Below, piece by piece: positions 1-10,159 of a stretch of DNA of 64,000 bases. Origin of the DNA: Blattabacterium cuenoti. GTDB taxonomy: Bacteria > Bacteroidota > Bacteroidia > Flavobacteriales > Blattabacteriaceae. Location: positions 356,028 to 420,027 of the forward strand of contig NZ_CP059225.1 in assembly GCF_014251655.1 (NCBI RefSeq), in the 5' to 3' direction. Each line of letters begins with the position of its first letter. Position 1 is the first letter of the stretch. The notes beneath the pieces are model-generated. The model saw only the letters and a program-made list of their open reading frames with translations. It ran no database searches and was not told the origin of the DNA. The translations under genes were made by a program, and so were the position numbers.

Positions 1-886
<886 letters not shown>

Positions 887-984
887 GTAAAAAATTTAAT
901 AACACAAAACCTTATTAAAAAAATACTCCAAATATCAGATCTAGAAGCTATTTTTTTTACATCTTAAAAAGAACTATAAGAGTG

Positions 985-992
985 CAAGTATA
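985..992 (-). promoter_or_regulatory. Candidate -7/-10 box upstream of 16S rRNA
   Basis: The minus strand reads TATACTTG, one mismatch from the Bacteroidetes -7 consensus TAnnTTTG. It lies about 100 bases upstream of the 16S 5' end, a reasonable place for an rRNA promoter with a short leader. No convincing -33 TTG was found at the usual spacing. The rest of the 887-1123 spacer holds an 11-T/9-A block near 997-1016 and an AT-only inverted repeat at 1093-1109 just before queA. No gene is visible in it. Confidence 0.25.
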
Positions 993-1123
993 CGTCTTTT
1001 TTTTTTTAAAAAAAAAGTTTTTTCAATAAAAAATAAATGTATGTATATTTTTCTATATAGAAAAAAAATAATTTAATTTTAGACAAAATCAGTGTAAAAA
1101 ATTTTTACATTATTTACTAATAT

Positions 1124-2167
1124 ATGAGAACTTCAGACTTTTACTTTGAATTACCTTTGAATCTTCTTGCTAAATATCCTTCTCAAGAAAGAGATGAATC
1201 TAAACTAATGGTTATTCACAGAAATAATAAACAAATAGAACATAAATTATTTAAAGATCTATATCAATATTTTGAAGAAGGAGATACTTTAATTATTAAT
1301 AATACCAAAGTATTTCCTGCAAGACTATTTGGAAATAAAGAAAAAACGGAAGCTAAAATAGAAGTTTTCTTACTTAGAGAATTAGATCCCAAAGATAGAA
1401 CTTGGGATGTATTAGTTGATCCAGCAAGAAAAGTAAGAGTAGGGAACAAATTAAATTTTGGATATGGATTAACAGGAGAAGTTATAGATAATACAACTTC
1501 TAGAGGAAGAATTTTACAACTTCATTTTGAAGGATCCCATAAAGAACTTATTAAAAAAATAAAAAAGTTAGGTAAAACCCCTTTACCTAAATATATCAAC
1601 CGAAAACCAGAAAAATATGATGAAGAACGTTATCAAACTGTATATGCAAAAAAAGAAGGATCTATAGCCGCTCCAACCGCAGGTTTACATTTTTCTAAAC
1701 ATTTATTAAAAAAATTAGAAATAAAAGGAATAAATTTAGTAGAAATAACTTTACATTTAGGATTAGGGAGCTTTTTCCCCGTAGAAGTAGAAGACATTTC
1801 AAAACATAAAATGGATTCAGAAAAATGTTTTATAGATGAGTACTCTTGTAAAATTATTAATCATACTATACAAGAAAAAAAAAGAATTTGTGCTGTAGGA
1901 ACTTCTTCTATGAGAGCGATTGAAAGTTGTGTTTCTTCTAGTAAAAATTTAAATCCGTTTTATGGATGGACCAACAAATTCATTTTTCCTCCTTATAATT
2001 TTAGTATAGCAAATTCTATGATTACAAATTTTCATATTCCTAAATCTACATTATTAATGATGACTGTAGCTTTTGCAGGTTTTGATTTAATTATGAAAGC
2101 ATATCAAATAGCAATACAAAAAAAATATAGATTTTATTCTTATGGAGACGCTATGTTAATTTTATAA
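1124..2167 (+). CDS. queA: S-adenosylmethionine:tRNA ribosyltransferase-isomerase QueA
   Basis: QueA transfers and rearranges the ribosyl group of S-adenosylmethionine onto 7-aminomethyl-7-deazaguanine at tRNA position 34, the penultimate step of queuosine formation. The 347-residue product starts with the family N-terminus ([11 protein letters not shown], then [13 protein letters not shown]) and has the signature [10 protein letters not shown] near residue 182 and [10 protein letters not shown] near residue 258. Length is close to the usual 340-356. The ATG at 1124 matches the family N-terminus. No Shine-Dalgarno sequence is obvious, which is normal in this phylum. It is divergent from the 16S gene and 33 bases upstream of the prenyl synthase gene, so probably co-transcribed with it. 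Confidence 0.97.
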   Translation: MRTSDFYFELPLNLLAKYPSQERDESKLMVIHRNNKQIEHKLFKDLYQYFEEGDTLIINNTKVFPARLFGNKEKTEAKIEVFLLRELDPKDRTWDVLVDPARKVRVGNKLNFGYGLTGEVIDNTTSRGRILQLHFEGSHKELIKKIKKLGKTPLPKYINRKPEKYDEERYQTVYAKKEGSIAAPTAGLHFSKHLLKKLEIKGINLVEITLHLGLGSFFPVEVEDISKHKMDSEKCFIDEYSCKIINHTIQEKKRICAVGTSSMRAIESCVSSSKNLNPFYGWTNKFIFPPYNFSIANSMITNFHIPKSTLLMMTVAFAGFDLIMKAYQIAIQKKYRFYSYGDAMLIL

Positions 2168-2200
2168 TAATTAAAAATTATTATCATTTGTAAGATAATT

Positions 2201-3178
2201 ATGAGAATCATTTTAAAAACAGTAAAAAATTCTATAAAACAAGAAATAAAAGAATTTGAAAAACAATTTATCAATATTATCAATAACAATAATCCTCTTA
2301 TAGACAAAATTAATCATTATCTATTTCAAAGAAAAGGAAAATTAATACGTCCTATATTTGTTTTTTTAATAGCTAAAATGTTAGGTACTATTCAAAAAAA
2401 AACGTATCATACAGCTTGTCTGATAGAACTTATACATACTGCTACTCTTATTCATGATGATGTAATAGATAATAGTTCTTTTCGTCGTGGTTCTTTTTCA
2501 ATTAATGCTATATGGAAAAATAAAATAGCTGTTTTAATAGGAGATTATTTGCTTTCTAAAAGTCTTTTATTAGCGACAAATAATAATTATCATGATCTTC
2601 TTAAAATAATTTGTAAAACTGTTAAAAATATGAGCGAAGGAGAATTATTACAAATGGAAAAATCTACTCAATTAAATATAACTGAAAATGTTTATAATAA
2701 AATTATTTACCATAAAACAGCTAGTTTAATTGCTGCTTCTTGTGAAGGAGGAGCACGTTCGGTGAATGTAAATGAAGAGACAGCGTTGAAAATGAGAAAA
2801 TTTGGAATTTTTATTGGGATAGCTTTTCAAATAAAAGATGATTTATTCGATTATGAAGAAAAAGACAAAAATTTAACAGGAAAACCAATAGGAATTGATT
2901 TTAAAGAAAAAAAAATAACACTTCCACTTATTTATACTATTCAAAAAGCTTCTAAAAAAGATCAGAAGAAAATTTATCATTTTATAAATAACTATAACAG
3001 TAGAAAAAGACATAAAATAATTGATTACGTAAAAAAATATGGAGGATTAGAATATGCCCAAAAAAAAATGATAAAATTCCGTAATAGCGCATTAAAAATT
3101 TTAGAAGTTTATCCAGAAGGATCTATTAAAAAAGCATTGAAAATAATGGTAAATTTTATTGTAGAAAGAAATCAATAA
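2201..3178 (+). CDS. ispB: Long-chain polyprenyl diphosphate synthase
   Basis: Trans-polyprenyl diphosphate synthase of 325 residues that condenses isopentenyl diphosphate units into the isoprenoid tail of menaquinone. The first aspartate-rich motif (LIHDDVIDNSSFRRG) is at about residues 83-97 and the second (IAFQIKDDLFDYEEK) at about 207-221, followed by GKPIGIDFKEKKITLPL. The residue five places before the first Asp is Ala rather than an aromatic, which in this family goes with long-chain (C35-C40 class) products. That fits menaquinone synthesis and the presence of menA in this window. It lies 33 bases after queA and 9 before topA. The exact chain length cannot be read from sequence, so the ispB symbol is by function class. 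Confidence 0.9.
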   Translation: MRIILKTVKNSIKQEIKEFEKQFINIINNNNPLIDKINHYLFQRKGKLIRPIFVFLIAKMLGTIQKKTYHTACLIELIHTATLIHDDVIDNSSFRRGSFSINAIWKNKIAVLIGDYLLSKSLLLATNNNYHDLLKIICKTVKNMSEGELLQMEKSTQLNITENVYNKIIYHKTASLIAASCEGGARSVNVNEETALKMRKFGIFIGIAFQIKDDLFDYEEKDKNLTGKPIGIDFKEKKITLPLIYTIQKASKKDQKKIYHFINNYNSRKRHKIIDYVKKYGGLEYAQKKMIKFRNSALKILEVYPEGSIKKALKIMVNFIVERNQ

Positions 3179-3187
3179 AAAATAAAT

Positions 3188-5304
3188 ATGAAAGAAAATT
3201 TAGTAATCGTTGAATCTCCTATAAAAGCTTACACTATACAAATGTTTCTTGGGAAAAATTATCATGTAGTATCTAGTTACGGACATCTTATAGATCTTCC
3301 TAAAAAAGAAATAGGAATTGATATTAAAAAAAATTTTAAACCTAATTACGTAATTCTATCTAAAAAAAAAAAATAGTTCAAAATCTAAAATCACTTATAA
3401 AAAACTATAAAATCATTTGGATTGCTTCTGATGAAGACCGTGAAGGAGAAGCTATTGCTTATCAAATTTGCAAAATATTTAATATACCCAATGAAAAATA
3501 TAGAAGAATAGTTTTTCGTGAGATTACAAAAAAAGCAATTTATTATGCTATAAATAATCCGAGAAAAATTAACTATGATCTAGTAAATGCTCAAAAAACA
3601 AGACGAATTTTAGATAGATTAGTAGGATTTCAATTATCTCCAGTCTTATGGAAAAAAATTAATACAGGACTTTCCGCGGGTAGAGTACAGTCTCCAGCAA
3701 TAAAACTAATAGTAGAACGAGAAAATAAAATTAAAGAATCAAATTCTTCTTCTACTATTTATCAAGTATATGGAAGTTTTGTTACGAAAAATGATAAGAA
3801 AATAACTATAAATACTAAATTAGAAAAAGAAATAAAAGATAAAAAACAAATAGTAAAAACTTTATTATCATGTATCAATACTACTTTTCAAGTCAAAAAA
3901 ATAGTGATTCGACATGAAAATAAAAAACCATCACTTCCATTCACGACTTCTTCTCTACAACAAGAAGCTTGTAAAAAATTACAATATTCTATATCGAAAA
4001 CTATGTTAATAGCACAAAAATTATATGAAAAAGGATTTATCACATATATTCGTACAGATAGTATGAATTTATCAAAAAATATTTTATTGGAGATAAAAAA
4101 TTACATTCTTTCTTCATATGGAGAAAAATATTTATCTATTAAAGAATTTTCTAAAAGAAAAAAGTTTTCTCAAGAAGCTCATGAAGCTATTCGTCCTACT
4201 ATAATTAATCATAAAGAAGAAAATTATCTAAAATCTCTAGACATATATCAAAAAAATCTTTATCTCCTTATATGGAACAGATCTATAATGGGACAAATGA
4301 CAAACGCTATAATAGAGAAAAAAATTTTCTATATTCAATCTACCGATTTAAATATTCCTTTTATTTATACAAAAAAGACCGTTTTATTTGACGGATTTAT
4401 GAAAATTACAAATAAAGAAGAAAAAAAAGATAAATATGATCGTTTAGAACTCCAAGAAGGATCTTTTTTAGAAAAAGAAAAAATTATAGCTAAACAAATA
4501 TTTAAGAATCATTTATATAGATATAATGAAGCTTCTTTAGTAAAAAATTTAGAAAAATTAGGGATAGGAAGACCATCTACTTATGTACCTATAATATCTG
4601 CTATTCAAAAAAGAAATTATGTTAGTACACATAAAATAATAAAAAGAAAAAAAATTATAAAAAATTTTCTTTTAAAAGAAAATTCTATCGTGGAAAAAAA
4701 TGAAGAAGTTACTGAAATAGAAAAAAATAAATTTATTCCTACAGAAATAGGAATATTAATTGTTAATTTTTTGGAAAAAAATTTTAAAAAAATAGTGGAT
4801 TATGATTTTACAGCAAATTTAGAAAAAGATTTTGATGAAATAGCCAAAGGAAAACAATCTTGGATTAAAATTGTTGAAAATTTTTATGAAAAATTTAATC
4901 AAAAAATACAATATGTACGAAAATATGTAGATAAAATTCATAAAGAACGTTTTCTTGGAATAGATCCAAAATCTAATAAAAAAATTTTTGCTAAAATTGC
5001 TAGATTTGGTCCGGTAATTCAAATAGGAGAATTTAAAAAAGATAAAAACAAACCTAAATTTTTTCCTTTATTAAATAGTCAAACTATAAATACAATTTCT
5101 TTTTTAGAAGCTCTGAAAATAATTGAATTACCAAAATTATTAGGTTTTTTTGAAAAAAAAGAAGTATTACTAAAAATAAATAAGTATAATATTTATATAG
5201 AATACAAAAAAAAATTTTTTCCAGTTGAAAAAGAAATATTTTTTAATTCTAATTCTTTAGATTTACAAAAAGCTATTGATATAATAGAAAATAATTTCAA
5301 ATAA
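3188..5304 (+). CDS. topA: DNA topoisomerase I, interrupted by a poly(A) frameshift
   Basis: Type IA topoisomerase that relaxes negative supercoils. The first 62 codons (VIVESPIKAYTIQ, SSYGHLIDLP) are in one frame and end at TAG 3374-3376 straight after a run of 12 A (3362-3373). The rest continues to 5304 in the -1 frame without a stop. It carries the Toprim block SDEDREGEAIAY (3424-3459), NAQKTRRILDRLVGFQLSP, GLSAGRVQSP and the active-site tyrosine motif ITYIRTDS (about 4039-4062). One extra A gives a continuous protein of about 705 residues with every core motif. The start codon is 9 bases after the prenyl synthase stop. The gene is normally essential, so either transcript slippage at the A12 tract restores it or the tract length is misread. 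Two independent genes are unlikely because the second frame begins mid-domain. Confidence 0.93.
3362..3373 (+). repeat. A12 tract at the topA frameshift
   Basis: Twelve consecutive A on the coding strand. The upstream topA frame hits TAG immediately afterwards. Adding one A (or removing two) joins SKKKK to IVQNLKS and restores the reading frame into the Toprim motif. Confidence 0.95.
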
Positions 5305-5309
5305 ACAAT

Positions 5310-5732
5310 TTATCCATCAAAATATCTTTGATTTAAATAAGTAGTAGGATATGCTTGATCATGTCCAGTTCGTTTGACGTGATCTAAATATTTAGGAATA
5401 TAAGATAATGCTTTTACTCTATCAGATAACGACATTCGATTCCATATATTTTCAGCCATTCTTTTTTTTCCTACTTTATATCTATAATCTTTCCAAAAAC
5501 GATTGAAAGATAAATCTGTAGGGACTTCTTCTATAGAAAAAGCGGCCCTTGTATTTTTCATTTTATTTATGATAGATTCATTATAAGGCAAGTATTTTCC
5601 AATCCATATATAATGTGATAAAGAAAGTTTTTCTGGAAAAATAACTTCTCTTAAGAAACCGTTTAAATCGTATTTGAATATAATATCTCCAGATACTAAA
5701 TAACTTCTAAATATATATTGTTTACCTCTCAT
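5310..5732 (-). CDS. Conserved-looking hypothetical protein, 140 aa
   Basis: I do not recognise a named family. The 140-residue product has a basic, tryptophan- and tyrosine-rich C-terminal half (FWKDYRYKVGKKRMAENIWN, then LSYIPKYLDHVKRTGHDQAY and PTTYLNQRYF). It has no signal peptide or membrane segment. The layout of a small FW..Y..K.G...A...W...S unit followed by I..YL....YP.TYLN recalls a module found at the C-terminus of some Bacteroidetes replication or phage-derived proteins, but that is from memory and weak. It is convergent with topA (5-base gap) and divergent from rsmI. The 213-base spacer up to rsmI shows no gene. Normal length codon use and an uninterrupted frame suggest a real gene. 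Confidence 0.75.
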   Translation of the reverse strand: MRGKQYIFRSYLVSGDIIFKYDLNGFLREVIFPEKLSLSHYIWIGKYLPYNESIINKMKNTRAAFSIEEVPTDLSFNRFWKDYRYKVGKKRMAENIWNRMSLSDRVKALSYIPKYLDHVKRTGHDQAYPTTYLNQRYFDG

Positions 5733-5945
5733 TATTATTTATTTCATCAGCATTAATTATTATTATATTGTTATAAGTTTTAATGCATAAACTATTTTTA
5801 GTCGAAATAAAATTATTAACTATTTTATGTTGATGATGAAATTTAGAAAAAAGTATTTTACATATTTTTTTAGATCATATTTAAAAGTTATGGATTTTTA
5901 TCTTACAAAAATTTTATAATACTTTTTTTTTTTACATATTTTAAT

Positions 5946-6617
5946 ATGTTATATATTGTACCTACACCTATAGGAAATTTAGAAGATTTTACTTTTAGAG
6001 GATTGAGAATTTTAAAGGAAGTAGATATAATTTTAGTAGAAAATTATAAAATTTCCAGAAAATTATTAGATTTTTATAAAATTAAAAATCATATAAGTAG
6101 ATATCATATCCATAACGAACATAAAGTAATTCCTCATTTTATAAAAAAAATTAAACAAGGAAAAAAAATAGCATTAATATCCAGTTCTGGAACTCCCGGT
6201 ATATCTGATCCTGGTTTTTTACTCATACAATCTTGTATACAAGCTTCTATTTCTATAGAATGTTTACCAGGTCCTACTGCTTTAATACCTGCATTAGTAA
6301 CTTCTGGAAGTCCTATCAATGAATTTACTTTTATAGGTTTTTTACCTAAAAAAAAAAGAAAAATAAAATTAGAAAATTTATCTAAAGAAAATAGAACAAT
6401 TGTTTTATATGAATCTCCTTATAGATTATTACGAACATTAAATGATATAAAATATTTTTTCGGATTGAAAAGAAACATAGTTGTATGTAAAGAAATATCT
6501 AAGATTTTTGAAAAAATTTCTAGAGGTAATATAGAAGATATAATTACATATTATAAAAACATGAAGAAAGTATTAGGAGAATATACTATTATTATTGAAA
6601 AATGTATTTCTAAGTAA
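5946..6617 (+). CDS. rsmI: 16S rRNA (cytidine1402-2'-O)-methyltransferase RsmI
   Basis: Methylates the 2'-O of C1402 in the decoding centre of 16S rRNA using S-adenosylmethionine. The 223-residue tetrapyrrole-methylase-fold protein begins MLYIVPTPIGNLEDFTFRG, has SSGTPGISDPGF near residue 79 and CLPGPTALIPALVTSG near residue 107, and ends without the C-terminal extension of the E. coli enzyme (286 residues). The short form is common in Bacteroidetes. The ATG at 5946 directly precedes the family N-terminus. Its 3' end overlaps the convergent asd gene by 8 bases. Confidence 0.95.
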   Translation: MLYIVPTPIGNLEDFTFRGLRILKEVDIILVENYKISRKLLDFYKIKNHISRYHIHNEHKVIPHFIKKIKQGKKIALISSSGTPGISDPGFLLIQSCIQASISIECLPGPTALIPALVTSGSPINEFTFIGFLPKKKRKIKLENLSKENRTIVLYESPYRLLRTLNDIKYFFGLKRNIVVCKEISKIFEKISRGNIEDIITYYKNMKKVLGEYTIIIEKCISK

Positions 6618-7605
6618 TATATTTTTTATCTATTAAATATTCAGCAATTTGAATAGCATTTGTAGCTGCTCCTTTTCTTAAATTATCTGCTACTATCCAA
6701 ATATTAATAGAATTAGGAAATGAAAAATCTTCTCTTATTCGACCAACAAAAATTTCATCTTTTCCATGAGCATATAATGGCATAGGATAAATGTTTTTTT
6801 TTGGATCATCTTGAATTATTATTCCTTTTCTTTTTAATAAAATATTAGATATATGATCTGTATTAGGTTTTTTTTTAAACGTAATATTTACACTTTCAGA
6901 GTGACCTCCTACAACCGGTACACGTACTGCTGTAGCAGTAATAGAAATATTTTGATCATTTATAATTTTTTTTGTTTCTTTAATCAGTTTAATTTCTTCT
7001 ATCGTATAATTATTTTCTGTAAATTGATCACAATGTGGTAGAACATTTTGATAAATAGGATATGGATATATTTTTTTACTAGAATTATCTCCTTTTTTTT
7101 CTCTGTTTAATTGATCCAATGCTTTTTTTCCGGTTCCTGTTACTGATTGATAAGTAGAAACAATAACCCTATAAATACAATATTCTACATGTAATGGAAA
7201 TAAAACCATTACTAATTGTATTGTAGAACAATTTGGATTTGCAATAATTTTATCTTCTTTTTTTAAAATTGGAGCATTGATTTCTGGAACGATCAATTTT
7301 ATATTAGAATCCATTCTCCATGCAGAAGAATTATCTATAACAGTAGTCCCTACTTTAGAAAATTTTGGAGCCCATTTCTTAGAAACCGTTGATCCAGCAG
7401 AGAATAATACAATATCAGGTTTTTTTAATAGTAAGTTATATACACTAATAACCTTAAATATTTTTTTTTTAAAAAAAATTTCTTTTCCTATAGATTTATC
7501 AGAAGCAGATAGGTATAATTTTTTTAATGGAAAATTCCGTTTTTCTAAAATGTCTAACATTACACGACCTACCATTCCAGTTACTCCTACAATTCCTAAT
7601 TTCAT
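6610..7605 (-). CDS. asd: Aspartate-semialdehyde dehydrogenase
   Basis: NADPH-dependent reduction of aspartyl phosphate to aspartate semialdehyde, the branch point to lysine/diaminopimelate, threonine and methionine. The 331-residue product has the N-terminal nucleotide-binding loop GIVGVTGMVGRVML, the catalytic cysteine in NPNCSTIQLV (about residue 126) and the later RVPVVGGHSESVNITF block with the catalytic histidine. Length is normal. In a symbiont that keeps PBP1A and GlmS, the diaminopimelate branch for peptidoglycan is a likely reason for retention, besides amino acid supply to the host. It is divergent from gmk across 66 bases and its end overlaps rsmI by 8 bases. Confidence 0.97.
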   Translation of the reverse strand: MKLGIVGVTGMVGRVMLDILEKRNFPLKKLYLSASDKSIGKEIFFKKKIFKVISVYNLLLKKPDIVLFSAGSTVSKKWAPKFSKVGTTVIDNSSAWRMDSNIKLIVPEINAPILKKEDKIIANPNCSTIQLVMVLFPLHVEYCIYRVIVSTYQSVTGTGKKALDQLNREKKGDNSSKKIYPYPIYQNVLPHCDQFTENNYTIEEIKLIKETKKIINDQNISITATAVRVPVVGGHSESVNITFKKKPNTDHISNILLKRKGIIIQDDPKKNIYPMPLYAHGKDEIFVGRIREDFSFPNSINIWIVADNLRKGAATNAIQIAEYLIDKKYIT

Positions 7606-7648
7606 ATAAACCTTTAATAAAAATTTAATTTTCCATTATAATAACTAG

Positions 7649-7656
7649 CAAAGTTA
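7649..7656 (-). promoter_or_regulatory. Candidate -7 box for asd
   Basis: The minus strand reads TAACTTTG, a perfect fit to the Bacteroidetes TAnnTTTG element, 44 bases before the asd start codon in the short asd/gmk divergent spacer. No -33 TTG is present at the expected distance, and a match by chance is possible in such AT-rich DNA. Confidence 0.3.
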
Positions 7657-7671
7657 GTAAATTAATTAATA

Positions 7672-8256
7672 ATGAAAAAAGGAAAAATGATTATTTTATC
7701 TGGATCATCTGGAACTGGTAAAACCACTATTTCACATTTTTTACTTTCAATATTTCCAGAATTAAAATTTTCTGTTTCGTGTACTACTAGATCTATGCGA
7801 AATAAGGAAAAAAATGGAATAGATTACTATTTTATTTCCACGAATACTTTTATTTCTAAAATAAAAAAACATCAATTTATTGAATGGGAAGAGGTTTATC
7901 CTAAATTATTTTATGGAACTTTGAGAAATGAAATTTTTAAAATTTGGAAATCTAATCAACATATTTTATTGGATGTAGATGTAAAAGGGGGGATAAACTT
8001 AAAAAAACAATATCCAAATAATTCTTTATCTATATTCTTAATGGTTGATTCCATTCAAATTTTAAAAAAAAGACTCTTTATAAGAAATTCTGGTAGATAT
8101 TTTAATGAAAATCAAATAAATATACGTTTAAAAAGAGTTAAAGAAGAAAATAATTATGCTAAATTATTTGATGTTGTTTTATTAAATATTGATCTAGTTC
8201 AAACAAAAAATAAAGTAGTTCAAATAGTTTCCAATTTTATTACTAATAAAAATTAG
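7672..8256 (+). CDS. gmk: Guanylate kinase
   Basis: Phosphorylates GMP to GDP with ATP. The 194-residue protein has the P-loop GSSGTGKTT at about residues 11-19, the GMP-binding segment VSCTTRSMRNKEKNGIDYYF near residue 37, and the HILLDVDVKGG strand near residue 100. Length is in the usual 190-210 range. The ATG at 7672 gives the standard short N-terminus before the P-loop. It is divergent from asd and ends 22 bases before the minus-strand tRNA-Asn gene. Confidence 0.97.
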   Translation: MKKGKMIILSGSSGTGKTTISHFLLSIFPELKFSVSCTTRSMRNKEKNGIDYYFISTNTFISKIKKHQFIEWEEVYPKLFYGTLRNEIFKIWKSNQHILLDVDVKGGINLKKQYPNNSLSIFLMVDSIQILKKRLFIRNSGRYFNENQINIRLKRVKEENNYAKLFDVVLLNIDLVQTKNKVVQIVSNFITNKN

Positions 8257-8278
8257 TTAAAAAATAATTTAATAAAAA

Positions 8279-8352
8279 CTCCTCAGGCAGGATTCGAACC
8301 TGCGACTCTCTGATTAACAGTCAGATGCTCTAACCAACTGAGCTACTGAGGA
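8279..8352 (-). tRNA. tRNA-Asn (anticodon GTT)
   Basis: On the minus strand a 74-base cloverleaf folds with a perfect 7-bp acceptor stem (TCCTCAG with CTGAGGA), discriminator G, D-arm AGCTCAGTTGGTTAGAGC, an anticodon stem TCTGA/TCAGA closing the loop CTGTTAA (anticodon GTT), and T-arm GCAGGTTCGAATCCTGC. CCA is not encoded. It lies between gmk and rpiB. Confidence 0.97.
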
Positions 8353-8360
8353 TTTTTTTA

Positions 8361-8789
8361 TTAATCTATTTTTTCTATTCTTATCTGATGCCGTCCTCCT
8401 TCGAATTCCGTTTTTAAAAAAACTTCTATAATTTCCAAAATTTTATTTTCACTTATAAAACGTGCAGGTAAACTAATAATATTAGCATTATTATGTCTTC
8501 TTGCTAAAGAAGCTATTTCTTTTTTCCATACTAGTGCTGCACGAATTTTTTTATGTTTATTAGCAGTTATAGCCGCTCCGTTTCCACTACCACATATAAT
8601 AATTCCAAAATCAGCTTTTCCTTTTTCTACAAATTCTGCTGTAGGATGTATAAAATCAGGATAATCAACTTTTTTTCCATATTCATAAAATCCAAAATCT
8701 TTAATTTTATACCCAATTTCAGATAAATAATTATTGATTAAATATTTATAATATACTCCGGTATGATCGGATCCTATTGCTATTTTCAT
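8361..8789 (-). CDS. rpiB: Ribose-5-phosphate isomerase B
   Basis: Interconverts ribose 5-phosphate and ribulose 5-phosphate in the pentose phosphate pathway. I chose the ATG at 8789 because MKIAIGSDHTGVYYK is the family N-terminus. A GTG at 8819 would add ten residues unlike the family. The resulting 142-residue protein has the catalytic cysteine in GIIICGSGNGAAITANKH (about residue 66) and the histidine in ARRHNNANIISLPARF (about 99). It lies downstream of nothing obvious on its strand and 8 bases from the tRNA-Asn gene, divergent from pgk. Confidence 0.95.
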   Translation of the reverse strand: MKIAIGSDHTGVYYKYLINNYLSEIGYKIKDFGFYEYGKKVDYPDFIHPTAEFVEKGKADFGIIICGSGNGAAITANKHKKIRAALVWKKEIASLARRHNNANIISLPARFISENKILEIIEVFLKTEFEGGRHQIRIEKID

Positions 8790-8858
8790 AATGATTTTTA
8801 AATACAAAAAAAAAGACACTTACAATCAAGATAAATATACAATAAAATTTATTTATTT

Positions 8859-8866
8859 TATTTTTG
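8859..8866 (+). promoter_or_regulatory. Candidate -7 box for pgk
   Basis: TATTTTTG matches the Bacteroidetes TAnnTTTG element exactly and lies 22 bases before the pgk start codon, implying a very short leader. No TTG is seen at the -33 position. Confidence 0.3.
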
Positions 8867-8888
8867 TAATACTATGGATTGTTAAAAA

Positions 8889-10109
8889 ATGGAATATATA
8901 AAAACTATAAATAATTTTGATTTTAGAAATCAAACTGCATTAATCAGAGTAGATTTTAATGTACCTGTGAATGAAAATCATCAAATAACAGATAATACAC
9001 GTATTAAATATAGTATTCCTACTATTCAAAAAATTCTTTATGAAAAAGGAAAAATAGTTTTGATTTCTCATTTTGGAAGACCAAAAGGAAAAATATCTGA
9101 AATCTATTCTTTAAAATTTATAGTTCCTTTTTTATCTAAAGAACTAAAAACAGATGTACTTTTTTTTGAAAATTGTATAGGAAAAGATGTAGAAAAAAAA
9201 GTTCATCAATTAAAAAACGGTGAAATTTTATTACTAGAAAATTTACGTTTTTACAAAGAAGAAGAAGAAGAAAACGAACATTTTGCTTTTGAACTATCAA
9301 AATTGGGAGATATTTATGTTAATGATGCTTTTGGTGTTTCTCATCGTTTGCATACTTCTATTACTATTCTTCCAAAATTTTTTGGGGAAAAAAAATGTAT
9401 AGGATTTCTTATGAAAAAAGAAATTCAAAATATCAATAAATTTTTATCAAAAAAAGGAAAAAAACCTATTACATTTTTATTAGGAGGAGCAAAAATTTCT
9501 TCTAAAATAGAAATAATTGAAAATATTATTGATATTGCTGATCATTTACTAATAGGAGGAGGGATGGCTTTTCCATTTATAAAAATAAATGGAGGAAAAG
9601 TGGGGGATTCTATTGTTGAATATAATAAAATAATTAAAATTGAAAATACACTAAAAAAAATCCTTGATCAAAAAAAAAACAAAATAAATATTTTATCTTT
9701 TCCAAAAGATGTTGTCATTTCTAAATCTTTTAAAAAGACATCTAATACTAAAATTGTACCTATTTATTCTATTCCAGATGGATGGATGGGGTTAGATATA
9801 GGTCCTTCTTCTATCAAATATTTTTGCAACATTATAGAAAAATCCAAAACTATTTTTTGGAACGGCCCAGTAGGAGTTTTTGAAATTTCTAATTTTTCTT
9901 TGGGGACTAAATCTATAATAAAAACAATTGCAAAAACTACCGAAAAAGGTTCTTTTTCCTTAATTGGAGGTGGAGATTCTATTGCTTCACTAAAAATGGT
10001 AAAAGGATGTAAAGAAAAAATAAGTTATTTATCTACTGGAGGTGGTGCTATGTTAGAAAGTTTAAAAAATAAAATACTTCCTGGAATAAAAGCTATAATA
10101 AATACATAA
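8889..10109 (+). CDS. pgk: Phosphoglycerate kinase
   Basis: Glycolytic kinase that makes ATP from 1,3-bisphosphoglycerate and ADP. The 406-residue product has the substrate-binding VRVDFNVPVNE (about residue 20), SHFGRPKG (about 60), NDAFGVSHRLHTS (about 145), the hinge/nucleotide segment GGAKISSKIEIIENI (about 200), GPVGVFE (about 325) and GGGDSIASLK (about 360). Length is typical. It is a single-gene unit between divergent rpiB and sodB. Confidence 0.98.
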   Translation: MEYIKTINNFDFRNQTALIRVDFNVPVNENHQITDNTRIKYSIPTIQKILYEKGKIVLISHFGRPKGKISEIYSLKFIVPFLSKELKTDVLFFENCIGKDVEKKVHQLKNGEILLLENLRFYKEEEEENEHFAFELSKLGDIYVNDAFGVSHRLHTSITILPKFFGEKKCIGFLMKKEIQNINKFLSKKGKKPITFLLGGAKISSKIEIIENIIDIADHLLIGGGMAFPFIKINGGKVGDSIVEYNKIIKIENTLKKILDQKKNKINILSFPKDVVISKSFKKTSNTKIVPIYSIPDGWMGLDIGPSSIKYFCNIIEKSKTIFWNGPVGVFEISNFSLGTKSIIKTIAKTTEKGSFSLIGGGDSIASLKMVKGCKEKISYLSTGGGAMLESLKNKILPGIKAIINT

Positions 10110-10126
10110 AAAATTATGTTTTTAAT

Positions 10127-10134
10127 TATATTTG
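10127..10134 (+). promoter_or_regulatory. Candidate -7 box for sodB-folB
   Basis: TATATTTG matches TAnnTTTG and ends 25 bases before the sodB start codon in the 50-base pgk/sodB spacer. A -33 element is not evident. Confidence 0.28.
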
Positions 10135-10159
10135 TCTTTTTCATATAAAAAATACAATT

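Noticed and set aside
2164-2184. Perfect inverted repeat after queA as a terminator
   Set aside because: It is AT-only, overlaps the stop codon, has no T tail and lies before a gene that is probably co-transcribed.
3904-5304. A separate 466-residue topoisomerase-like gene starting at GTG 3904
   Set aside because: The frame is open from about 3364 and includes the Toprim motif upstream of 3904, so this is the rest of topA after the A12 frameshift.
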